Assembly: GCA_022848825.1 (NCBI GenBank)
Contig: JAJISH010000053.1
Location: 1 to 6,008 of the forward strand
Source of the DNA: Thermoplasmatota archaeon
GTDB lineage: Archaea > Thermoplasmatota > Thermoplasmata > RBG-16-68-12 > JAGMCJ01
Reading direction: 5' to 3'
DNA length: 6,008 nucleotides
Position 1 is the stretch's first letter. Every line of letters starts with the position of its first letter. The notes below the pieces were generated by a model. That model did no database searches and was not told the origin of the DNA. It worked only from the letters and a program-made list of their open reading frames with translations. Positions 1-5,653 of this stretch are shown here, one piece after another. The translations under genes and the position numbers were made by a program.

Positions 1-632
1 ATGTATCAGGCGTTTTCGCGGGCGGGGAAGCCGCCAAAGGGCCCGCCTCGGTCATAGACTCGATCCAGACAGGCAGGGACGCAGCCATGTCGATAGACCG
101 CTACCTTGGCGGGAACGGAGCGATCGAGGAGGTTCTTGCGCCCGAGGTCGAGTTCTCCCAGAGCTTCGGCAGGGAGGAAGGCTTTGCGGGCAGGAAGATG
201 ACGGTGATGCCGTCGCTCCCGCTCGAGGAGCGGACGAAGAGCTTCGACCTGATACAGCTGGGTTATGGCGAAGATGACGCCCGCCTGGAGTCGAGCAGAT
301 GCCTGCAGTGCGACATGCGGCTCAAGCTCGAGAAGCCGAGGTTCCCGCCAGAGAAGTGGCTCGCGTTCACGGAGGAGAACATCGAGACCGTGCCTGAGGC
401 GGACGGCGTGATCCAGCTGCTCGATGAGAACAAGGAGGTCGTCTACATCGCGGGCTCGCAGAACATGAGGGCGACCCTGGCGGGGGAGTTGCAGACGAAG
501 GACGACGCCAAGTACTTCACGTTCGAAGAGGACATGATGTACACCAAGCGCGAGAGCGAGCTGATACAGCAGTTCCTTCAGAAGAAGGGCAGCATGCCCA
601 GGTACAACGACGAGATGGATGATCTGTTCTAG
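1..632 (+). CDS. FAD-dependent NAD(P) oxidoreductase, GltD/glutamate-synthase-beta type, C-terminal part, with GIY-YIG-like tail
   Basis: Partial: the reading frame is open from base 3 and the start lies left of the window, so the first in-frame ATG at 87 is not the real start. The first visible residues read GVFAGGEAAKGPASVI followed by GRDAA. This is the C-terminal flavin-binding signature of the NADPH-dependent glutamate synthase beta-chain family (usual form GVFAGGD..GPA.VI..I..GR.AA), here with Glu where Asp is usual. A linker with an RCLQC cysteine pair (bases 297-311) follows. The last ~70 residues (405-608) match GIY-YIG nuclease domains in spacing: VYIAGSQNMR against the usual YIGKAKNLR, then ESELIQ and PRYN. 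The protein is probably a cytoplasmic flavoprotein moving electrons between NAD(P)H and an Fe-S partner; that partner and the exact reaction are not visible. It ends with TAG, 23 bases before the stop of the convergent deaminase gene. Confidence 0.85.
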   Translation, partial: VSGVFAGGEAAKGPASVIDSIQTGRDAAMSIDRYLGGNGAIEEVLAPEVEFSQSFGREEGFAGRKMTVMPSLPLEERTKSFDLIQLGYGEDDARLESSRCLQCDMRLKLEKPRFPPEKWLAFTEENIETVPEADGVIQLLDENKEVVYIAGSQNMRATLAGELQTKDDAKYFTFEEDMMYTKRESELIQQFLQKKGSMPRYNDEMDDLF

Positions 633-655
633 AGAGCGCCTGGACACATAACTCG

Positions 656-1066
656 CTACTTAGGCGCGTAGGGATGTATCTCGTCCAGTCTTGCTTTTCG
701 CGGACCCTCATCCGTCTCGATGATGACCCATGGATTGCCGAACAGCCTCATGAACTCCTTGCACCTGCCGCACGGGGGTATGACTCCATCATCGCCGTTC
801 TTGTGCCAGCACGCCACGATCGTCTCGACTTCCGTGTGACCTTCGCTGTACGCCTTCCCCAGGGCCGTGTACTCCGCGCACATCGAGCAGGGCGCAGATT
901 CGGGATGGTCGATGTTCGGACCTGAGAAGATATCACCGTCTTTCGTGCGCAGGGCGGAGCCAACCGCAGACAGCTTCTCTCCGTTCCATCGAAAACTGGA
1001 GAATCTCTTGGCGACCTCGCGGGCTAGATCAACGAGCTCTCTGTCCTTCTCGTCCAAGGGTCTCAT
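656..1066 (-). CDS. Cytidine deaminase-family zinc hydrolase (possibly blasticidin-S-deaminase-like)
   Basis: A 136-residue protein, the usual size for tetrameric cytidine deaminases. The zinc and catalytic motifs are present: MCAE at 62-65 (Cys63 zinc ligand, Glu65 proton shuttle) and PPCGRC at 97-102 (Cys99 and Cys102 zinc ligands). The GPNID stretch at 49-53 corresponds to the substrate-binding NxE loop. The family deaminates cytidine, deoxycytidine or related cytosine nucleosides in the cytoplasm, usually for pyrimidine salvage. The residue after CAE is Tyr66, where most cytidine deaminases have Arg; blasticidin-S deaminase also lacks that Arg and also has PCGRC. Substrate is therefore uncertain. 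The frame extends to an ATG at 1111, but that would place the TATA-like box (1090-1097) inside the gene. Met at 1066 lies 27 bases from the box centre and starts MRPLDEKDRE, which fits a leaderless start. Confidence 0.87.
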   Translation of the reverse strand: MRPLDEKDRELVDLAREVAKRFSSFRWNGEKLSAVGSALRTKDGDIFSGPNIDHPESAPCSMCAEYTALGKAYSEGHTEVETIVACWHKNGDDGVIPPCGRCKEFMRLFGNPWVIIETDEGPRKARLDEIHPYAPK

Positions 1067-1089
1067 GAGCGGCTGATATGCCTGCCGCG

Positions 1090-1097
1090 TATATAGG
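1090..1097 (-). promoter_or_regulatory. TATA-like box for the deaminase gene
   Basis: On the minus strand this reads CCTATATA. Its centre is about 27 bases upstream of the ATG at 1066, the distance at which archaeal TBP/TFB places the transcription start on the start codon. No Shine-Dalgarno precedes that ATG, which agrees with a leaderless transcript. Confidence 0.6.
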
Positions 1098-1114
1098 ATT
1101 CTTGGAAACACCCG

Positions 1115-1124
1115 AAAAGATAAG
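1115..1124 (+). promoter_or_regulatory. Possible TATA-like box for the phosphatase gene
   Basis: AAAAGATAAG is the most AT-rich stretch upstream of the ATG at 1151. The centre of its GATAAG part lies about 30 bases away, giving a leader of zero to a few bases. No purine-rich ribosome-binding site directly precedes the ATG (the bases before it are CCTTCCTAG). The match to a TATA consensus is weak. Confidence 0.35.
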
Positions 1125-1150
1125 GAACACCGAACGCTATTCCTTCCTAG

Positions 1151-2065
1151 ATGTGTCCCGTGGAGGAGATCGCGTTCGAGGAGGTCCTGGAGGACCCCTT
1201 CAAGATCAAGATGCTATCCGCGGGGCAGATCGAGCGCATGCAGAGGGAGCTGAAGACACTCCTCGAGAAGGAGAACGCTCTCGTGCGTTTGCAGGAGCCC
1301 CGCCCGGCGGTAGTCATCGGGGACACCCACGGGGACCTGAGAACCGTCATATCGATCCTGAGCAAGGAGTTCCTCCCGCCAGAGGACAAGCCCTACCTCA
1401 TCCTCCTCGGCGACTACGTTGACAGGGGACCGAACCAGGTGGCGACCCTCAACCTCATCAGCATGCTGAAGGTTCACTTTCCCGACCGAGTGGTCATGCT
1501 CAGGGGCAACCACGAGAGCGAGGAGATGAACAACATCTACGGCTTCCGTCGCGCGGCCTCGGACCACCCGTGCATCGGAGAGTCAGGATTCAAGCGCTAT
1601 CAGGATGTGTTCGGGGCCATGCCCCACTGCGTCCTTCTAGAGTGGAACCGCGTCTTCGGCGTCCACGGCGGGACTCCGTTCGACCCGCACCACGAGGGCC
1701 CGTTCTCCCTGGGCGAGCTGAAGGCTCTCAAGAAGGCCAAGCGCCTCGAGGACCTGGAGGAAGCGAGCCGCCAGATGATGTGGGGCGACCCGAGCGAGGA
1801 CATGCGGGCCGAGGAGGGGTACGAGTTCAACTTCAAGCGCGGCTTCGGGTACCTGTTCGGCCGCCGAATCTTCGACGAGTTCATGGACGGCAACGACATC
1901 TCGCTGGCGATAAGGAGCCATCAGATGTTCCAGGAGGGCTACTGGTACTTCTTCGACAACCGCCTGCTGAGCATCTTCTCGACGCGGCACTACGACGGAT
2001 ACAGCATCGAGCCGCACTACGCGAAGGTCGATGTTGACGGCGGCCTGCAGCTCCTAGAGGTCTAG
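1151..2065 (+). CDS. PPP-family Ser/Thr protein phosphatase (PP1/PP2A-like)
   Basis: A 304-residue single-domain metallophosphatase, close in length to PP1-type catalytic subunits. Every core PPP motif is in order: GDTHG (57-61; metal ligands Asp58 and His60), GDYVDRG (87-93; bridging Asp88, phosphate-binding Arg92), GNHE (119-122; Asn120 ligand, His121 proton donor), VHGG (171-174; His172), WGDPS (211-215), KRGFGYLFG (229-237; Arg230) and RSHQ (255-258; His257). The final loop is FSTRHY (276-281) where eukaryotic enzymes have FSAPNY. The protein should hydrolyse phosphoserine and phosphothreonine using two metal ions in the cytoplasm; its substrates are unknown. The ATG at 1151 gives a normal N-terminal extension of about 50 residues before the first motif. 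It is transcribed divergently from the deaminase gene, and its 3' end overlaps the convergent acetyltransferase gene by 12 bases. No kinase gene is next to it. Confidence 0.93.
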   Translation: MCPVEEIAFEEVLEDPFKIKMLSAGQIERMQRELKTLLEKENALVRLQEPRPAVVIGDTHGDLRTVISILSKEFLPPEDKPYLILLGDYVDRGPNQVATLNLISMLKVHFPDRVVMLRGNHESEEMNNIYGFRRAASDHPCIGESGFKRYQDVFGAMPHCVLLEWNRVFGVHGGTPFDPHHEGPFSLGELKALKKAKRLEDLEEASRQMMWGDPSEDMRAEEGYEFNFKRGFGYLFGRRIFDEFMDGNDISLAIRSHQMFQEGYWYFFDNRLLSIFSTRHYDGYSIEPHYAKVDVDGGLQLLEV

Positions 2066-2066
2066 G
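2053..2066. repeat. Short palindrome holding both convergent stop codons
   Basis: CCTAGAGGTCTAGG has six-base inverted arms around a two-base centre. The TAG of the phosphatase gene (2063-2065) and the TAG of the acetyltransferase gene (2054-2056 on the minus strand) each lie in one arm. The centre is too short for a classical terminator hairpin, so the symmetry may simply follow from two overlapping TAG stops plus coincidence. Confidence 0.5.
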
Positions 2067-3001
2067 CTCCAGATGGCGCCCTCGTCCTGGACCTTGAATC
2101 CGACGGACCGGTACACCCTCTCCGCGGGAGGGTTCCACTCGTCCACGCCGACGTGGAGCGTGTCCATCCCCTTGTCCCAGTGCCACCGCATCCCGTTGTG
2201 AAGGAGGGCTTTGCCGATGCCCTTGTTCCTGTGGCCTTTGGCGACGCCGAAGAGCCTGATCCATCCCGCATCGATCTTGTGCACCTTGTTGTACGTCAGC
2301 TCGATCTCGGAGATGCAGACGCCAACGACCTTGTCGTCCATGACCGCGAAGTTGACCCTGACCATGTTGGGCGACGACTCCTTCCACTTCCTCAGCGAGT
2401 CCATCGTGTTCGGCGCGTAGTTCTTGTCCTCGGAGAAGACATCGTTCTCTAGAGTCACAAGGTCCTTGAGCTGCTTGTCCTTCGCCTTGCTCAGCATGAA
2501 GTCCCTGAACTTCAGGCCCTCGGGCGGCTCGAACTCGGGGAGCTCCTTGTCCGTCTTGACCAGGAAGAACTGGCGGTGGACTGCGCTGAAGCCGAAGTCA
2601 TGTCTGACCGTGTCCCTCCAGTCGGTCCCCTTCAGGTCGAAGTACTTGGCCTTCCGGATACCTTTGGCGCGGAGGTAGTCCACGGACCGCTGAACGATCT
2701 CGTTCTCCACGCCTCTCGCCCTTTCCTCGGGATGAACCCACACGCCGAGCCATCCGTCGCTCTCTCCCGCCTGCTGGCGCAACTTGGAGATCCTGGCACC
2801 GCCGTAACCGAGCAGCTTGCCTCCCCGTTCCGCGACCCAGTGACCCTCCACATCCCACTCCTCGTGCTCGAACGTGTTCTTCCTGAACTCATCCTCCTCG
2901 TGGATCTCCCAGAGCGGGTTGTCTCGGTTTGAGGCGTTGATGACACCCAAGATGACACGCAAGTCTTCCACTCTCGGATGTCGATACTCGATGCTGGACA
3001 T
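2054..3001 (-). CDS. Tandem-domain GNAT family N-acetyltransferase
   Basis: A 315-residue protein with two GNAT folds. The N-terminal domain (about 1-150) has HPEERARGVENEI at 90-102. This is the position of the acetyl-CoA pyrophosphate loop (R..GxG/A), but Glu99 replaces the second Gly, so this half may not bind acetyl-CoA normally. The C-terminal domain (about 160-315) has an intact loop, GHRNKGIGKALL at 256-267, followed by the typical NPPAERVYRSVGF at 290-302. The second domain is thus the likely catalytic one. The arrangement recalls mycothiol synthase (MshD) and other double-GNAT enzymes with one degenerate half, but this does not identify the substrate. The chosen ATG at 3001 starts MSSIEYRHPRVEDL, a normal GNAT beginning (beta-1 then '..RP.D...'). 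A weak TATA-like box lies about 28 bases upstream and there is no clear Shine-Dalgarno. Confidence 0.9.
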   Translation of the reverse strand: MSSIEYRHPRVEDLRVILGVINASNRDNPLWEIHEEDEFRKNTFEHEEWDVEGHWVAERGGKLLGYGGARISKLRQQAGESDGWLGVWVHPEERARGVENEIVQRSVDYLRAKGIRKAKYFDLKGTDWRDTVRHDFGFSAVHRQFFLVKTDKELPEFEPPEGLKFRDFMLSKAKDKQLKDLVTLENDVFSEDKNYAPNTMDSLRKWKESSPNMVRVNFAVMDDKVVGVCISEIELTYNKVHKIDAGWIRLFGVAKGHRNKGIGKALLHNGMRWHWDKGMDTLHVGVDEWNPPAERVYRSVGFKVQDEGAIWSLDL

Positions 3002-3024
3002 TGCTCCAGGAAATCCCTTCGAAC

Positions 3025-3032
3025 CAGATAAG
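3025..3032 (-). promoter_or_regulatory. Possible TATA-like box for the GNAT gene
   Basis: CTTATCTG on the minus strand has its centre about 28 bases upstream of the ATG at 3001. The spacing matches the other proposed leaderless promoters here, but the sequence is only a moderate TATA match. Confidence 0.35.
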
Positions 3033-3052
3033 CCTGTTGGTCATGCATAATG

Positions 3053-3060
3053 CATATAAG
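3053..3060 (+). promoter_or_regulatory. TATA-like box for the small four-cysteine protein gene
   Basis: CATATAAG lies with its centre about 28 bases upstream of the ATG at 3085. This supports that ATG as a leaderless start over the earlier in-frame TTG at 3001 or ATG at 3043, both of which lie upstream of the box. Confidence 0.55.
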
Positions 3061-3084
3061 CGGCACTGGCTATCGTGCATCAGG

Positions 3085-3297
3085 ATGACCAAAGAGGAGG
3101 AACTCGTCAAGGAAGGCTGGGAGAAGCAGTCGACCCTCTCTGAGCCCCGCCTGAGCGAGGCGGTGGAGATGTACAAGGAGCTAGGCTTCGAAGTCAGGAT
3201 CGAGCCAGTCGACCTAGAATGCATGGACGAGGACTGCAAGGAGTGCTTCGTGGGCGAGGACTGCAAGGTCATCTACACGCGGAAAAGAACCCTTTAA
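3085..3297 (+). CDS. Small four-cysteine protein of unknown function
   Basis: Seventy residues, beginning MTKEEELVKEGWEKQ. The middle part, SEPRLSEAVEMYKELGFEVR (19-38), reads as an amphipathic helix followed by a strand and looks like a folded, conserved domain. The C-terminal third carries Cys46, Cys51, Cys54 and Cys60 (C-x4-C-x2-C-x5-C), spaced so that they could bind zinc or an Fe-S cluster. It then ends in a basic stretch, YTRKRTL. There is no signal peptide or membrane segment, so it should be cytoplasmic. I do not recognise a named family with confidence. It has its own TATA-like box, is divergent from the GNAT gene and lies 43 bases before the acyl-CoA synthetase. Its TAA stop sits inside the AT-rich stretch proposed as the synthetase promoter, so the two genes may be transcribed together or separately. 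The frame is open further upstream, but the promoter position argues for this start. Confidence 0.75.
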   Translation: MTKEEELVKEGWEKQSTLSEPRLSEAVEMYKELGFEVRIEPVDLECMDEDCKECFVGEDCKVIYTRKRTL

Positions 3298-3300
3298 GAA
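3293..3300 (+). promoter_or_regulatory. TATA-like box for the acyl-CoA synthetase gene
   Basis: TTTAAGAA, preceded by the purine-rich GGAAAAG (3281-3287), overlaps the stop codon of the small upstream gene. A start about 27 bases downstream, near 3323, would give a leader of roughly 18 bases that includes the Shine-Dalgarno at 3328-3338. Box, leader and ribosome site therefore fit together. Confidence 0.45.
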
Positions 3301-3327
3301 CCCCTATCGCTTTTCCCACTAACCCTC

Positions 3328-3338
3328 GGGGAGGAAGG
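3328..3338 (+). promoter_or_regulatory. Shine-Dalgarno of the acyl-CoA synthetase gene
   Basis: GGGGAGGAAGG ends two bases before the ATG at 3341, with the GGAGG core about six bases from the start codon. It fixes the start and contrasts with the genes here that seem to lack a ribosome site. Confidence 0.75.
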
Positions 3339-3340
3339 AC

Positions 3341-4897
3341 ATGGCTTGGCTGGACATGGGCGAATCACTGCGAGTCAACGCAGCGAAGTTCCCTGACAAG
3401 ATGGCCCTCAAGGACGAGAGGCGGTCGGTGACATTCTCTGAGCTGAACACGCGAGTGAACAAGCTCGCGAACGCGCTCCTGGGCATGGGACTCAAGAAGG
3501 GCGACAAGCTGGGGGTCGTCTCCTACAACTGCATCGAGTTCATGGAGGTCTACCTCGCCGCCGCGAAGTCGCGCGTGATCGTCGTCCCGCTAAACTGGCG
3601 ACAGACCAGCAGGGCCTTCAAGTACATCCTTTCCAACTCGGACGCGTCCGCGATCATGGTCCACACGGACTTCGTGGACAGGATCAACGAGATAAGGGAC
3701 GAGCTGCCCGTGGACCCTGGAAGGTTCGTCTGCCTGAACGGCGAGACAGCGGAGGGCTACCTGGACTACGAGGAGCTGCTCGACGGGGGCAGCGAGGAAG
3801 AGCCTGCTGTCGAGATCAAGAACGAGGACACGTGGGTCATCCTCTACACGTCCGGCACGACGGGTGTGCCCAAGGGCGTGGTGCGCTCCCACGCATCGTA
3901 CACGGCGTTCTACCTGATAAACGAGGTCGAGTTCGGCTTCAGGCACAGCGACTACGGGCTGATAGTGATGCCTCTCTTCCACGTCAACTCGACGTTCTAC
4001 TCCTTCGTCTTCACGTACATCGGCGCGAGCGTGTACATACACAAGGAGAAGAGCTTCGACCCGGAAGAGGTCCTGCAGATCATAGAGAGGGAGAAGATCA
4101 CCTTCACGTCGCTCATCCCGACGCACTACAACCTGATTCTCGCGCTTCCCGACGCGGTCAAGGGCAAATACGACGTCTCCTCGATGAGGTCCATCCTCTG
4201 CTCCTCGGCACCGGTGTGGAAGAGAACGAAGCTGGAGATAATGGACTTCTTCAAGGACGTGGAGCTGTTCGAGGCCTACGGGTCGACGGAGGCGGGGCTC
4301 GTTACTCTCCTAAGACCGGAGGACCAGATGCGTAAGCTGGGCTCCATCGGTCAGGAGTGCGCCGGCACGGACGTCCTCAGGGTGCTGGACGAGGACGGGA
4401 ACGAGGTTCCTGTGGGCGACGTGGGCGAGCTCTACTCGCGCGGCCCGATGATGTTCGACGAGTACTACAATCAGCCCGAGAAGACGAAGGCCGCCTTCAT
4501 AGGCGACTACTTCAGCGCAGGCGACATGGCTCGCAAGGATGAGGACGGCTACTACACGCTCGTGGACAGGAAGGACAATATGATAATCACTGGCGGGGAG
4601 CACGTGTTCCCGTCCGAAGTGGAGGGCATGATCGGAGAGCACGTTTCGGTCAGGGCGGTCGCTATAATCGGAGAGCGCCACATCAAGTGGGGGGAGGCTG
4701 TGACAGCGATCGTCGTTCTCAAGACCGGCAGGGAGTGCACCGAAAGGGAGCTCATCGAGTTCTGTCGGGGACGAATGGCCGCCTTCAAGAAGCCCAAGAA
4801 GGTGAGGTTCATCACCGAAGAGGAGATGCCTCGGACCCCGACTGGGAAAATCCTCCACCGGATGCTAAGAGAGAGGTTCTGCGAGCCGGTTGAGTGA
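3341..4897 (+). CDS. Acyl-CoA synthetase (AMP-forming), ANL superfamily
   Basis: A complete 518-residue adenylate-forming enzyme. It activates a carboxylic acid with ATP to an acyl-AMP and then transfers the acyl group to CoA. Visible motifs are the P-loop YTSGTTGVPKGV (169-180), the YGSTEAG adenine-binding motif (313-319), YFSAGD with the ribose-binding Asp395, the DRKDN hinge (409-413), GGEHVFPSEVE (418-428; His421 where Asn is usual) and PRTPTGKILHRML (497-509) with the adenylation lysine Lys503. Length and motif order match medium/long-chain fatty-acid, crotonobetaine or aromatic acid CoA ligases; the substrate cannot be read from these motifs. There is no signal peptide or membrane segment. 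The gene has a strong Shine-Dalgarno and its own TATA-like box. Its TGA directly abuts the stop codon of the convergent activase gene. That neighbour acts on CoA thioesters, suggesting, but not proving, that the synthetase supplies its substrate. Confidence 0.95.
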   Translation: MAWLDMGESLRVNAAKFPDKMALKDERRSVTFSELNTRVNKLANALLGMGLKKGDKLGVVSYNCIEFMEVYLAAAKSRVIVVPLNWRQTSRAFKYILSNSDASAIMVHTDFVDRINEIRDELPVDPGRFVCLNGETAEGYLDYEELLDGGSEEEPAVEIKNEDTWVILYTSGTTGVPKGVVRSHASYTAFYLINEVEFGFRHSDYGLIVMPLFHVNSTFYSFVFTYIGASVYIHKEKSFDPEEVLQIIEREKITFTSLIPTHYNLILALPDAVKGKYDVSSMRSILCSSAPVWKRTKLEIMDFFKDVELFEAYGSTEAGLVTLLRPEDQMRKLGSIGQECAGTDVLRVLDEDGNEVPVGDVGELYSRGPMMFDEYYNQPEKTKAAFIGDYFSAGDMARKDEDGYYTLVDRKDNMIITGGEHVFPSEVEGMIGEHVSVRAVAIIGERHIKWGEAVTAIVVLKTGRECTERELIEFCRGRMAAFKKPKKVRFITEEEMPRTPTGKILHRMLRERFCEPVE

Positions 4898-4900
4898 TCA
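4895..4900. other. Abutting convergent stop codons (TGATCA)
   Basis: The TGA of the acyl-CoA synthetase gene (4895-4897) is directly followed by the reverse-strand TGA of the activase gene (4898-4900). The junction is the palindrome TGATCA and no intergenic base remains. Any transcription terminator for either gene must therefore lie inside the other gene. Confidence 0.95.
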
Positions 4901-5653
4901 CATCATCGCGTAGAGGGCCGCACCGAACGCTCCCGTGAACTGCGGTTTCGGCGGTTTCAGCACTTCCCGCCCGAGCGCTTCCTCGAGCAGGTCGAAGAGA
5001 ATCTCATTGTGCGCAGCCACCCCGCCAGTGAGCACTACGTCTCCGATGAGCGGGTCCATCTCCATGACTCTCTTGACTACTGACCCGAAAACCCCGCGAA
5101 CGATGTCTTCCTGCTTCTCGCCCTCTCGTATCTTGGACAGGATCTCCGTCGCAGTGAAGACGGTGCAGTAGGCACCGATCTCCGTCTCTTGCGTGGACGA
5201 CTCTGCGATGCCGTTCATCTCCTCCATGGGGACGGCCAGTCGCCGTGCGATCTCCTCCAGGAAGGCGCCGGTTCCCGCCGCGCACTTCCTGTTCATCTTG
5301 AAGTCGATGATCTTGCCCTCCACGTTAGTTCGGATGACCTTGTTGTCCTGCCCGCCGATGTCCACGACCGTCAACGCGCGGGGGAAGTGGTGATAGCAGC
5401 CCTTGCTGTGGCAGCTGATCTCGGTCCGGATGGAGTCCGCGAAATCCACGTTCTTCCGCCCGAAGCCTGTGGCGACGACCTTGATCCCGTCAGGCTCGAG
5501 GCCAGCCCCGCTCAGGGCCTCCTTGTAGACCTCGTCCGCGACCTTGCGCAGCGACATACCGGTCCGCTTGACCGCCGAAGAGAGCTCGTTCTTGCTCTCG
5601 TCGATTATCATGCACTTCGTGGCGGAAGTTCCGACGTCGATCCCGGCGAACAC
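4898..5653 (-). CDS. ASKHA-type [4Fe-4S] activase of 2-hydroxyacyl-CoA dehydratase / benzoyl-CoA reductase (HgdC/BcrA/BcrD/BadG family)
   Basis: A 251-residue protein, close to the usual length of about 260 for these activators. It is the ATP-hydrolysing, one-electron donor that fires a low-potential electron into the partner catalytic subunits. Visible motifs are GIDVGTSATK (4-13, phosphate loop 1), TGFGR (62-66), EISCHSKG (78-85), DIGGQDNKVI (98-107, phosphate loop 2), NRKCAAGTGAFLE (121-133), CTVFTATEI (163-171), LTGGVAAHN (208-216, adenosine motif) and GAFGAAL (241-247). Cys124 and Cys163 are the expected ligands of the [4Fe-4S] cluster shared between two monomers. The start is GTG, placed immediately after the TGA of the upstream gene (TGAGTG) with a good Shine-Dalgarno, so it is co-transcribed and probably translationally coupled. 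The sequence does not separate a dehydratase activator from a BcrA/BcrD-type subunit. Confidence 0.94.
   Translation of the reverse strand: MFAGIDVGTSATKCMIIDESKNELSSAVKRTGMSLRKVADEVYKEALSGAGLEPDGIKVVATGFGRKNVDFADSIRTEISCHSKGCYHHFPRALTVVDIGGQDNKVIRTNVEGKIIDFKMNRKCAAGTGAFLEEIARRLAVPMEEMNGIAESSTQETEIGAYCTVFTATEILSKIREGEKQEDIVRGVFGSVVKRVMEMDPLIGDVVLTGGVAAHNEILFDLLEEALGREVLKPPKPQFTGAFGAALYAMM

Noticed and set aside
6..647. A 213-codon open frame on the minus strand
   Set aside because: It lies antisense to the oxidoreductase frame and is low-complexity Leu/Arg/His-rich, as expected from GC-rich coding DNA read backwards. The + frame has clear family motifs.
1067..1111. Upstream extension of the deaminase to the ATG at 1111
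   Set aside because: It would put the TATA-like box within the coding region and add 15 residues not typical of the family; the start at 1066 fits the 27-base spacing.
1637..2017. Minus-strand open frame inside the phosphatase gene
   Set aside because: The phosphatase has all its motifs over this stretch; the reverse frame shows no recognisable domain.
3001..3084. Upstream extension of the small cysteine protein to a TTG at 3001
   Set aside because: The extension overlaps the divergent GNAT start and promoter, and the TATA-like box at 3053-3060 points to the ATG at 3085.
3309..3315. T-rich stretch after the small protein as a terminator
   Set aside because: Only a four-T run with no hairpin; too weak to call even for archaeal T-tract termination.
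3590..4126. Long minus-strand open frames inside the synthetase gene (also 4310-4858)
   Set aside because: These are shadows of a GC-rich gene with all ANL motifs; they are Val/Leu/Arg/His-rich and motif-free.
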